From positions 6,695,501-6,759,500 of the forward strand of contig NZ_CP071139.1 in the NCBI RefSeq assembly GCF_017639205.1: 64,000 nt of DNA, written 5' to 3'. Below are positions 39,361 to 46,743 of the stretch, one piece after another. Position numbers and translations under genes: made by a program. Within the stretch, counting starts at the first letter, position 1; every line of letters starts with the position of its first letter. This DNA comes from Streptomyces nojiriensis (lineage in GTDB: Bacteria > Actinomycetota > Actinomycetes > Streptomycetales > Streptomycetaceae). The notes beneath the pieces were generated by a model, which was not told where the DNA came from, did no database searches, and saw only the letters and a list, made by a program, of their open reading frames with translations.

Positions 39361-42296
39361 CGTTCAATGAGGCAAACACGGTGCGCGACTTCGTCAGGGA
39401 TCTGGTTGATTCGGTAGACGTCCGGTTCGTACCGGGGAGTCGTCTGCCGCGGCGAACCGATGAGGTGTTGCTGGAGCAACAGGTGCGGGAGGCGTTAATC
39501 CGCCTCAACCCGACCGTCGAGGCGGATCCGCGTCTGGCAGATGAGGTGATTTACAGGCTGCGCGCGATCTTGCTCTCCGCGCGCAACACACCGAATCCGG
39601 TGGTGGCGAACGAGGAGTTCGCGGCATGGCTCACTGGGCAGAAGTCGATGCCGTTCGGGCCCGACGGCGAGCATGTGACCGTGAAACTGATCGACTTCGA
39701 TCACCCCAGCGAGCACAGTGCGAACAACTGGATCATCTCCACCGAGGTGACCTACGGGGTCGGGCGGCTGGAGCGGCGCTTCGACCTGGTGATCTGGTGC
39801 AACGGCTTCCCGTTGGCCGTAGGGGAGGCGAAGTCGCCGGTGCGGCCGGCGTACTCCTGGATCGACGCTGCCGCGCAGATCAAGGAGGACTACGAGGTCA
39901 ACGTGCCGGCGTTCTTCGTGCCGAACGTGCTCAACTTCGCGACCGAAGGCAAGGACTTCCGCTACGGCTCGGTCGGGATGCCGGTGGAGTTGTGGGGGCC
40001 GTGGCGAGCGGATGAATCCGGTGACGACCACACGCCGATGAAGGTACGCCTCTCGGCGGTCAAGGAGGCGGTCGAGGGCGTTCTGGCTCCGGACGCGATC
40101 TTGGAATTCCTGCGGTTTTTCACGCTGTTCGCGACCGACAAGAAGCACCGCAAGATCAAGGTGATCGCGAGGTACCAGCAGCTCCAGGCGACCAACCTGA
40201 TCGTGGAGCGGGTGCTGTACGGGCAGATCAAGCAAGGGCTGATCTGGCACTTCCAGGGGTCGGGGAAGTCGCTGCTGATGGTGTTCACTGCGCAGAAGTT
40301 GCGCGCAACGGCAGGGCTGACCTCGCCAACGGTGATCATTGTGGTCGACCGGATTGACCTGGACACCCAGATCACCGCGACGTTCAATGCTTCGGACGTA
40401 CCGAACCTTGTCTCAACGGAGTCCCGCAAGGAGCTGCAGGAGCTCCTGGCTGCGGGCGCGCGGAAGATCATCATCACCACGATCCACAAGTTCGGCGAAG
40501 CTCCCGGTGTGTTGGATGCTCGCGACAACATCATCGTGATGGTCGACGAGGCCCACCGCTCCCAGGAGGGTGACTACGGCCGCAAGATGCGCGAGGCCCT
40601 GCCCAACGCGTTCCTGTTCGGGTTGACCGGGACGCCGATTAATAGGCGTGACCGCAACACGTTCATGTGGTTCGGAGCCGAGGCCGACGAGCACGGGTAT
40701 ATCTCGCGCTACTCCTTCTCCGACTCCATCCGCGACGGCGCCACCCTGCCGCTGCACTTCGAGCCGCGCCTCTCGGAGATCCACCTGGATGAGGAGTCGA
40801 TCGACGCGGCCTTCGCCGAGCTCGCCGACCGCCACGGGCTCACTGAGGAAGACCGCACCATCCTGTCGAAGAAGGCCGCCTCCCTGGAGGTGCTAATCAA
40901 GGCCCCCGGCCGGGTCCGCAAGATTGCCGCTGACATCGCCGAGCACTTCACCACAAAGGTCGAGCCGCAGGGCTTCAAGGCGCAAGTCGTGGTCTACGAC
41001 AAGGCCACTTGCGTGGCCTATAAGGAAGAGCTTGACCGCCTGCTCGGCCCGGACGTGTCCACGATCGTGATGTCCACCGGCCGCGGTGACAAACCGACGT
41101 GGAAGCAGTGGACCCCGGGTCGGGAGGAGCTGGAGCGGATCACCGCCCGCTTCAACGACCCGGCGGATCCGTTGAAGATCATCATTGTAACCGCGAAGCT
41201 GCTCACCGGCTTCGACGCCCCGATCCTCTATGCCCAGTACGTTGACAAGCCCCTGCGCGAGCACACCCTGCTCCAAGCGATCTGCCGCACGAATCGGGTC
41301 TACCCGCCCGCGAAGACCCACGGCCTGATAGTGGACTACCTCGGCATTTTTGACGACGTTGCCAAGGCCTTCGAGTTCGACGACAAATCCGTCCAGCAGG
41401 TCATCTCCAACATCGCTGTACTCCGCGAGCAGCTTGGCCCCGCGATCGAGGCTGCTCTGGCGTTCTTCCCGGGCGTAGACCGCACGGTCGGCGGCTATGA
41501 GGGCCTGATCCAGGCGCAGACCGCGATCGACTCCGACGAGTCCCGTGACGCCTTCGGAGCTGCGTACAGCATCGTCGCTCAGCTGTGGGAGACCCTGTCC
41601 CCAGACCCGATCCTGTCCGAGCATGAGTCGGATTACCGCTGGCTGACCGACGTCTACCAGTCCGTGCAACCCACCGACGTCACCGGCCGACTGGTCTGGC
41701 ACACACTGGGCGCCAAGACCCTTGAGCTCATAAACGAGCACGTCACCGTTGAGGTCCCCCGCACAGACCTGGAGACCATCGTCCTCGATGCGCAGGTGAT
41801 CGAGGACCTGATGACCGGCAACCGCAAGGACATCGACCCCGTCGAGGTCGAGAAATGGATCACTGCCCGCATCGCCAAGCACGTCGGCAACCCGGCCTTC
41901 ATCGAGCTTGGCCAGCGGTTGAATGCTCTGCGCGAGAAGTACACCCACTCTCAGCAGGCTTCGTTGGAGTTCCTCAAGGAGCTCTTCGCGCTGGCGCGTG
42001 ACACGGTCGCAGCGGAGAGGGACGCTGCTGAGGTACCCCGCGAGGAGCGCGGAAAGGCCGCCTTGACCGACCTCTTCGAGTCGCTCAAGGGCGAGGCGAC
42101 CCCGATCATCGCCGAGAAGGTCGTCGACGAGGTCGACTCCGTCGTCCGTACCGTCCGTTTTGACGGCTGGCAGGACACCAACGAAGGTGACCGCCTAGTT
42201 CAACAGGCGCTCCGCAAGGCGCTCTACATCAAGTTCAGGATCCGAGACCAGGATGTCTTCGGGAAGGCTCTGGGATACATCCGGGAGTACTACTAG
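39357..42296 (+). CDS. hsdR: Type I restriction endonuclease subunit R
   Basis: A 979-residue motor-nuclease. N-terminal PD-(D/E)xK nuclease with RRFDLVIWCNG and GEAKSP (about 156-161). Two RecA-like helicase domains: QGSGKS near 300, DEAH near 396, LTGTPI near 425, and TRTNRVYP in domain 2; then the C-terminal HsdR domain. The GTG start overlaps the hsdS stop. Codon 47 is TTA (39495-39497), the only in-frame TTA noticed in this operon, so translation should depend on the bldA tRNA in Streptomyces. Confidence 0.93.
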   Translation: MTFNEANTVRDFVRDLVDSVDVRFVPGSRLPRRTDEVLLEQQVREALIRLNPTVEADPRLADEVIYRLRAILLSARNTPNPVVANEEFAAWLTGQKSMPFGPDGEHVTVKLIDFDHPSEHSANNWIISTEVTYGVGRLERRFDLVIWCNGFPLAVGEAKSPVRPAYSWIDAAAQIKEDYEVNVPAFFVPNVLNFATEGKDFRYGSVGMPVELWGPWRADESGDDHTPMKVRLSAVKEAVEGVLAPDAILEFLRFFTLFATDKKHRKIKVIARYQQLQATNLIVERVLYGQIKQGLIWHFQGSGKSLLMVFTAQKLRATAGLTSPTVIIVVDRIDLDTQITATFNASDVPNLVSTESRKELQELLAAGARKIIITTIHKFGEAPGVLDARDNIIVMVDEAHRSQEGDYGRKMREALPNAFLFGLTGTPINRRDRNTFMWFGAEADEHGYISRYSFSDSIRDGATLPLHFEPRLSEIHLDEESIDAAFAELADRHGLTEEDRTILSKKAASLEVLIKAPGRVRKIAADIAEHFTTKVEPQGFKAQVVVYDKATCVAYKEELDRLLGPDVSTIVMSTGRGDKPTWKQWTPGREELERITARFNDPADPLKIIIVTAKLLTGFDAPILYAQYVDKPLREHTLLQAICRTNRVYPPAKTHGLIVDYLGIFDDVAKAFEFDDKSVQQVISNIAVLREQLGPAIEAALAFFPGVDRTVGGYEGLIQAQTAIDSDESRDAFGAAYSIVAQLWETLSPDPILSEHESDYRWLTDVYQSVQPTDVTGRLVWHTLGAKTLELINEHVTVEVPRTDLETIVLDAQVIEDLMTGNRKDIDPVEVEKWITARIAKHVGNPAFIELGQRLNALREKYTHSQQASLEFLKELFALARDTVAAERDAAEVPREERGKAALTDLFESLKGEATPIIAEKVVDEVDSVVRTVRFDGWQDTNEGDRLVQQALRKALYIKFRIRDQDVFGKALGYIREYY
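39495..39497 (+). promoter_or_regulatory. In-frame TTA codon (bldA-dependent translation control)
   Basis: The codon encodes Leu47 of HsdR. In Streptomyces the only tRNA reading UUA is bldA, which becomes abundant late in growth. TTA genes are therefore typically developmentally delayed. The hsdM and hsdS genes do not appear to carry TTA codons in frame. Confidence 0.8.
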
Positions 42297-42323
42297 CCTC
42301 CCCCTGCCCTGGTCAGGGGGAGG
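42297..42323 (+). terminator. Terminator after hsdR
   Basis: CCTCCCCCTG and CAGGGGGAGG pair over 10 bp around CCCTGGT. The left arm begins right after the hsdR stop codon. Confidence 0.85.
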
Positions 42324-42601
42324 GTTCCCCCATCGCTACTTCGCGAGTGTCCGACTCGTGCCGCTGGCCTCGGGGCTCGCCTCGGAGCGGCAGGCAGCGC
42401 CGGAGTCGCAGCGTCGTTTGTGACGCTTCTTCTCTCAAACTCAGCCGTGCTGTTGTACGCGTCTGCTACTGACCCGGTTTCATCAACGGAGCTCAGGCCA
42501 AGCCTCGGCTGTGACCGCAAAGCGCCCGAGGGGCTCCCCAATGGAGCTGAAAGTGCCGTTGACCTGCGGCTACGTAGGGTTCTCCCCCTTTGGCGCCGTA
42601 T

Positions 42602-42663
42602 CGATGACGCGCCACGTGGAGTGCGTGGCCATGCTGGAGCCGGTGGCCAAGGGCGCCTGACCC
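42602..42663 (+). repeat. Right copy of the ~60-nt direct repeat flanking the restriction island
   Basis: About 88% identical to 34713-34774, in the same orientation. Together the copies bracket 7.8 kb containing only the hsd operon and its leader. Confidence 0.8.
42604..42660 (+). pseudogene. Displaced 3' end of the RNA methyltransferase gene
   Basis: ATGACGCGCCACGTGG onward encodes MTRHVECVAMLEPVAKGA followed by TGA, matching the last 18 residues of the methyltransferase at 33434-34771 (MTHHVECVAILEPIAKGA). Similarity stops abruptly just upstream of CGATGAC. The 280 nt between the hsdR terminator and this remnant contain no recognisable gene. The remnant keeps the strong terminator that the intact gene lacks, so it is probably the original chromosomal 3' end or that of a related allele. 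Confidence 0.75.
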
Positions 42664-42676
42664 GCGTTGCTTCCGT

Positions 42677-42716
42677 GCCCGCCGCGGATTGCCTGATACG
42701 GGAGTCCGCGGCGGGC
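42677..42716 (+). terminator. Strong terminator next to the displaced methyltransferase 3' end
   Basis: GCCCGCCGCGGA and TCCGCGGCGGGC pair over 12 bp, followed by CTTTGGTTTT. It lies 17 nt past the remnant stop and also ends just before the convergent P450 gene. Confidence 0.9.
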
Positions 42717-42734
42717 CTTTGGTTTTCCGGTGGG

Positions 42735-43925
42735 TCAGGCCAGGGTGAGGGGGAGGGTGGTCAGGCCGCGGGTGAGGCGGGTTCGGCGCCAGGGCAGGGA
42801 TGTTGCGGGGGCGGCCAGGCGGGTGGCCGGGAAGCGGGTCAACAGGGTGCGGAGGGCGATTTCGGCCTCGGCCCGGGCCAGGGGGGCGCCCGGGCAGCGG
42901 TGGATGCCGTGGCCGAAGGAGAGGTGGGCGCCGGCGTCGCGGTCGAGGTCCAGGTGGTTGGGGTCGGGGAAGGCGGACGGGTCGCGGTTCGCGGCTCCGG
43001 GGGCGATCAGCACCGGGAAGCCCGCCGGGATGTCGAACCCGCCGACGCGCAGGTCCTCCGTGCTGTGGCGGAAGGTGGCCACGCTCACCGGGGAGTCGAA
43101 GCGGAGCAGTTCGTCGAGGGCGCCGGGGATCAGGTCCGGGTCCCGGCGCAGGCGGTCGAACGCCTCCGGGTGCCGGAGCAGGGCCAGGACGGCGTTGCCG
43201 ATGAAGTGGGTCGTGGTCTCGTGCCCGGCGACCAGGAGGAGGGCGGCCAGGGAGACGGTCTCGTCCCGGTCGAGGCCGCCCGCGTCGCAGTCGCGCAGGA
43301 GGGAGTGGAGCGGGCCGTCGCCGGGGGTGGCGCGGGCCGTGTCGACGAGGTGGGTCAGGTAGTCGCCGATGTGGTGCGACGCGGCGTCGACCCGGTCGGT
43401 GTCGGTCGCGTCGAACAGGTCGTGGGATCGGGCGGCGAGGGTGGCGCGGTCGGGTTTCGGGACGCCCAGCAGTTCGCAGACGACGGTGACCGGCAGGGGG
43501 ACCGCCAGGTCCGCCACCAGGTCGATGTCCGTGCCCGGTCGCCACGTGGCCGTGAGGTCGTCGACGACCCGGTTGATGAACGGGCGCAGTTCCCGGACCC
43601 GGCCGGTCGTGAACAGCCGGGTCGCCACCCGCCGGTGGCGGGTGTGCACGGGCGGGTCGCTCGCCAGCATGTTGCGGGAGATCGCCGGGTGCAGGTCGCG
43701 GTTCGAGGGCCGGTCGGCGAAGAAGCGGGCCGTGTCCTTGGACAGGCGGGGGTCGGTGAACGCCTCGCGGGCCTCGGCGTGACCGGTGATCAGGTACGCG
43801 TGGTGGCCGCCGGAGCCGGTGGGGACGCGGCGGACCGGGCAGCCTTCGCGCAGCCGGTCGTAGGTGGGGTAGGGGTCGGCGAAGAAGCGCGGGTCGCGCA
43901 GGGGGTCCTGCCGCGGTGCGGTCAC
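42735..43925 (-). CDS. Cytochrome P450
   Basis: A 396-residue bacterial P450. I-helix motif AGHETTTH, K-helix ELLR (LDELLRFDSPV), and haem loop SFGHGIHRCPGAPLAR with ligand C344. Start GTG at 43925 overlaps the membrane protein stop by 4 nt, so expression is coupled to the upstream genes. No ferredoxin, reductase or biosynthetic gene adjoins. Substrate unknown; coupling to an XRE/ImmA pair argues for a signalling or modification role rather than bulk metabolism (inference). Confidence 0.92.
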   Translation of the reverse strand: MTAPRQDPLRDPRFFADPYPTYDRLREGCPVRRVPTGSGGHHAYLITGHAEAREAFTDPRLSKDTARFFADRPSNRDLHPAISRNMLASDPPVHTRHRRVATRLFTTGRVRELRPFINRVVDDLTATWRPGTDIDLVADLAVPLPVTVVCELLGVPKPDRATLAARSHDLFDATDTDRVDAASHHIGDYLTHLVDTARATPGDGPLHSLLRDCDAGGLDRDETVSLAALLLVAGHETTTHFIGNAVLALLRHPEAFDRLRRDPDLIPGALDELLRFDSPVSVATFRHSTEDLRVGGFDIPAGFPVLIAPGAANRDPSAFPDPNHLDLDRDAGAHLSFGHGIHRCPGAPLARAEAEIALRTLLTRFPATRLAAPATSLPWRRTRLTRGLTTLPLTLA

Positions 43926-45112
43926 GAGGCCGCGCCCGCGTGCTCGGGTGCCGGGTGCCGCCCGTAGGCGCCCGCCACGAGCAGCAGCCACGCGGTCTCC
44001 GCCGGGAGGTCGCCCTTGCGGGAGCGGGTGCCGGCGGCGGGCGGGGCCTCGTCGCCGTCGAGGGGGAGTCCGGCGCGCTTCGCGGCGACGGCCGCGGCGA
44101 TGACCGCCGCCTCCACCTCGGCTTCGCCCTCGGGGGTGCCGGCCGTGCCCCGGCGGGCGACCTCGGCGGCCGCGGCGTCCCGGACCGACGTCCGACGGTA
44201 CCGGCGCAGGGCCAGGACGCAGTCGTTGATCTCGATGACCCGGCGGTGGAGGTGGAAGTCGAGGTCGTGGGTGTCGGCGTCGGCGGTGCCCGGGTCGAGC
44301 ACGACCTCGGGGACCGCCGAGGTGACCTCCCGCCACAGGGGTTCCAGTGCGGTGAACGAGTTCCGCTCCCAGCGGCGGCGGCGCAGCCGACTGAGCGGCC
44401 ACAGCAGGGCGGGGAGGGTGAGTCCGACGGTGATGAGGAGCACGGCGACGGCGGGCGCGCTCACGCTGAACGCGCAGCGGAAGGGGGTCAGCGGAGTCGA
44501 GCAGCGGGCGTGGTCGGGCACGAGCCCCAGACCGAGGCCGATGGAGACCGGGGCGAAGAGCTTGTACGCGGCGTAGACGAGGGCGAAGCCGCAGCCCACC
44601 GAGGTCGTGCGCAGGCCCCAGCGCTGGCTGCGGCGGGTCGAGCGCTTGGACTGGGCCCAGGTCTGCAGCAGGAAGTCCTTGGCCGTGGACCCGAGGAAGG
44701 AGATGTATATGAGGACGTAGCACGCGTACAACGCCGGGTTGCGGCCGGTGAGTTGTTCGGCGGTGAAGAAGGCGGCCATCCCGGCGACGGAGAGCGCGAG
44801 GGCCATGACGCGCAGCCGGATCTGCCTCTGCGCCCGCTCGCGGTCCAGGTTGAGCTGGAAGAGGAAGGCGAGGACCGAGGTGGCCGCGGTCAGGGTGAAG
44901 GTGTTGCTGAGGAGCCGGGCGACGTGGGGGACCGCCGATTCGACCGCGCGCTCCACGGCGGGGGCGTAGGAGGCGAAGGCGAGGGCGAACGAGGTCAGCA
45001 GCGCCGCCATCGCCCAGGTGCCCGTGGGGCGGTGGCCGCCGCGGCCCCGCACCCAGTAGGCGGCGCAGCACAGCAGCACGACGGCCGTGCCCGTGAAGAG
45101 GATGTCGATCAT
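43922..45112 (-). CDS. MAB_1171c-like polytopic membrane protein (putative transporter)
   Basis: A 396-residue protein with about seven membrane segments in the first 230 residues (IDILFTGTAVVLLCCAAYWVRG, WAMAALLTSFALAFASYAPA, LALSVAGMAAFFTAEQLTG, ALYACYVLIYISFLGSTAKD, SVSAPAVAVLLITVGLTLPALLWPL). A cytoplasmic domain follows (WREVTSAVPEVVLD ... HDLDFHLHRRVIEINDCVLALRRY). The RVIEI-D-L-L-pattern and layout match proteins annotated as MAB_1171c family (DUF6545); function unproven. ATGA overlap with the ImmA/IrrE gene. Confidence 0.75.
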   Translation of the reverse strand: MIDILFTGTAVVLLCCAAYWVRGRGGHRPTGTWAMAALLTSFALAFASYAPAVERAVESAVPHVARLLSNTFTLTAATSVLAFLFQLNLDRERAQRQIRLRVMALALSVAGMAAFFTAEQLTGRNPALYACYVLIYISFLGSTAKDFLLQTWAQSKRSTRRSQRWGLRTTSVGCGFALVYAAYKLFAPVSIGLGLGLVPDHARCSTPLTPFRCAFSVSAPAVAVLLITVGLTLPALLWPLSRLRRRRWERNSFTALEPLWREVTSAVPEVVLDPGTADADTHDLDFHLHRRVIEINDCVLALRRYRRTSVRDAAAAEVARRGTAGTPEGEAEVEAAVIAAAVAAKRAGLPLDGDEAPPAAGTRSRKGDLPAETAWLLLVAGAYGRHPAPEHAGAAS

Positions 45113-45636
45113 TTCCGGTGGCGATTCTTCCTGTGTGGCTCGGCGAACAGCGCGTCCCAGCTCTCGGCGCCGCTGGCGGGCCGGCTCGACGGGCTTTCGC
45201 GTCCCCGGTACATGAGTTGGCGGATCACGCTGGCCATCACCTCGGCCTCGCGTTCGTCCTCGCTGGTGTAACCGGTCCGGCCGGACATGCGCTGCACGAG
45301 GGTGGGGTCGAACCCGATCGCGCGCAGGGTGTCCCGGTCCAGTTCCAGACTGCCGGGGTGGTCGCAGATGATGTGGCTGATCTCGTGGGCGAGGATGTGG
45401 TTCTGGTGGAGGGGCGAGGTGGCCTCCTCGTAGAACAACAGGTCGGCGTCCGGGGTCTCCAGGCGGATGCCGCACGGAGCGTCCATGGCGCCCAGGGTGC
45501 TCAGGGGGCGCAGGATGATGGGGCGTCCGCGTTGGTCGGCCACGGCGTCGCGGAGGTCGCGGGTGCTGAAGCGGTGCGGGAGCCGAAGCGCCTCGACGCG
45601 TGCCTCGCACGCGGCGCGAAGCTGCTCAAGGTCCAT
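45109..45636 (-). CDS. ImmA/IrrE-family metallopeptidase domain protein
   Basis: A 175-residue protein with the zinc-protease motif HEISH at 84-88 in HNILAHEISHIICDHPG and a downstream acidic EREAEVMAS helix that should supply the third ligand. In ICEBs1 and Deinococcus, relatives cleave an XRE repressor (ImmR, DdrO) upon a damage signal. The XRE gene lies 224 nt upstream on the same strand, a natural substrate candidate. GGAGTGAGGAC precedes the ATG. Confidence 0.85.
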   Translation of the reverse strand: MDLEQLRAACEARVEALRLPHRFSTRDLRDAVADQRGRPIILRPLSTLGAMDAPCGIRLETPDADLLFYEEATSPLHQNHILAHEISHIICDHPGSLELDRDTLRAIGFDPTLVQRMSGRTGYTSEDEREAEVMASVIRQLMYRGRESPSSRPASGAESWDALFAEPHRKNRHRK

Positions 45637-45860
45637 GTCCTCACTCCGGTGTCGCCGGTCGGGGGTGGCCGGCCGTGGCGAACCTCCCCCTGGAAGCCCG
45701 GTACGCGCGTCCCAATTTTGGCATGTCCGCGACGCTGTTCCGAGGGCGGGGTGCGGCCGCGGAGGGGCCGTGCGGATCGGGATGCCGGGCTCGTGCCGGG
45801 AAACGCCTGGTGCCCCCCTGGCGATGAGCGGCCACAGGGGGGGTGTCCGGAAGAGGCGGC

Positions 45861-46316
45861 CTAGTCGTCCAGGTTCAGGTCCTGCGCGGGGTCGTCGGTG
45901 GTGAGCCCTTCGAGCTTGCGGGCCTGTTCGATGACGGTGGACAGCATCCTCAGGCTGTCGACGCTCAGGCCGTTGGCGCGCAGGGCCACCTTGCGGACGT
46001 CCTGGTCGCGCATGGCGGCGAGGAGGTGTATCTCCGCCTTGGTGCGTTCGGCCGCCGCGCTGTCGACGAAGTAGCCCGCCGGTACGCCGAAGAAGTCGGC
46101 CAGGGCCTTGATGGTGTGTCGCGTCGGGTTCCGCTTGGCGCCGGTGCGCAGTTGCTGGATGGCGCTCGCCGTCACGCCGCGCCCCTCTCCGGTCGCGGCC
46201 TTGCGGATCCCCTCGGCCACCTCCGCGTAGGTGTAGGGCCCCCGGGACGGGGGGTGCACCTCGCGGAAGAGGTGGTCCAGGAGCTGGGCGAAGGTGGGCG
46301 ACTGGTCAGCCTCCAT
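45861..46316 (-). CDS. XRE-family transcriptional regulator
   Basis: A 151-residue protein. The HTH (residues about 25-75: YTYAEVAEGIRKAATGEGRGVTASAIQQLRTGAKRNPTRHTIKALADFFGVPAGYF) resembles actinobacterial regulators such as EspR or BldD-like XREs. The C-terminal ~70 residues may mediate dimerisation or carry the cleavage site for the ImmA protein. ATG preceded by AGGAGGT, a perfect ribosome site. It is divergent from the Wadjet operon. Confidence 0.85.
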   Translation of the reverse strand: MEADQSPTFAQLLDHLFREVHPPSRGPYTYAEVAEGIRKAATGEGRGVTASAIQQLRTGAKRNPTRHTIKALADFFGVPAGYFVDSAAAERTKAEIHLLAAMRDQDVRKVALRANGLSVDSLRMLSTVIEQARKLEGLTTDDPAQDLNLDD

Positions 46317-46403
46317 GTAAACGACCTCCTAGACGTGATGCCGAGCCTTTGCCCACCACAGTGTTTCTCGAAGCCCCTCGGGCCGGCACCGGCAACACTT
46401 TGG

Positions 46404-46434
46404 TTGACGCCGGACAGTCACTCTGGTGTACGTT
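46404..46434 (+). promoter_or_regulatory. Candidate promoter in the XRE / Wadjet divergent region
   Basis: TTGACG (46404-46409) and TACGTT (46429-46434) are 19 nt apart, in a local AT-richer patch. TGGT and ACCA flank TACGTT symmetrically (46424-46438) and could be an XRE operator. The start would be about 300 nt before jetA. Low certainty. Confidence 0.3.
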
Positions 46435-46592
46435 ACCAATGCTGCACCGACACTGAAGTGTCGAGGGCGAGCGCGGGCCGGGTCGGGGTCGAGCTTCACG
46501 GGGGTGGGCTCGGCCGGCGGCCCGCATCGCCGTGGCCGCGCCGGACGGGTTCTGCCCGGCCGGCGCGCGGCCGCGAGATCGCCCGGCGACGC

Positions 46593-46619
46593 GGGAGTGC
46601 GGGGAGTGCGGGGAGTGCG
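46593..46619. repeat. Three tandem copies of GGGAGTGCG
   Basis: Exact 9-bp unit repeated three times, followed by degenerate GGAGGCGCG-type copies to about 46650, in the 427-nt non-coding divergent region between the XRE gene and jetA. The region otherwise shows no gene. Confidence 0.8.
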
Positions 46620-46743
46620 GGAGGCGCGGGGGGCGCGAGGGAGGCGCGGGCCCGGCGGTTGGTGTGGTCAAGATCGATGCGATTTCGGTCAACTCCTTTC
46701 GTCCCCGCCGATCACGGGCGCGGGCCCGGGAGAATGACCGGCG

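Noticed and set aside
42293..42541. 82-codon minus-strand ORF between hsdR and the displaced tail
   Set aside because: No ribosome site, overlaps the hsdR terminator, and the sequence is not protein-like beyond chance.
34772..42600. Attachment sites or integrase of a mobile element around the hsd operon
   Set aside because: Apart from the methyltransferase-tail duplication I found no tRNA, integrase, transposase or terminal inverted repeat.
42735..45071. A 778-codon frame suggesting a P450 fused to an N-terminal domain
   Set aside because: The first ~380 codons are the wrong frame of the membrane protein gene. The P450 starts at the GTG at 43925.
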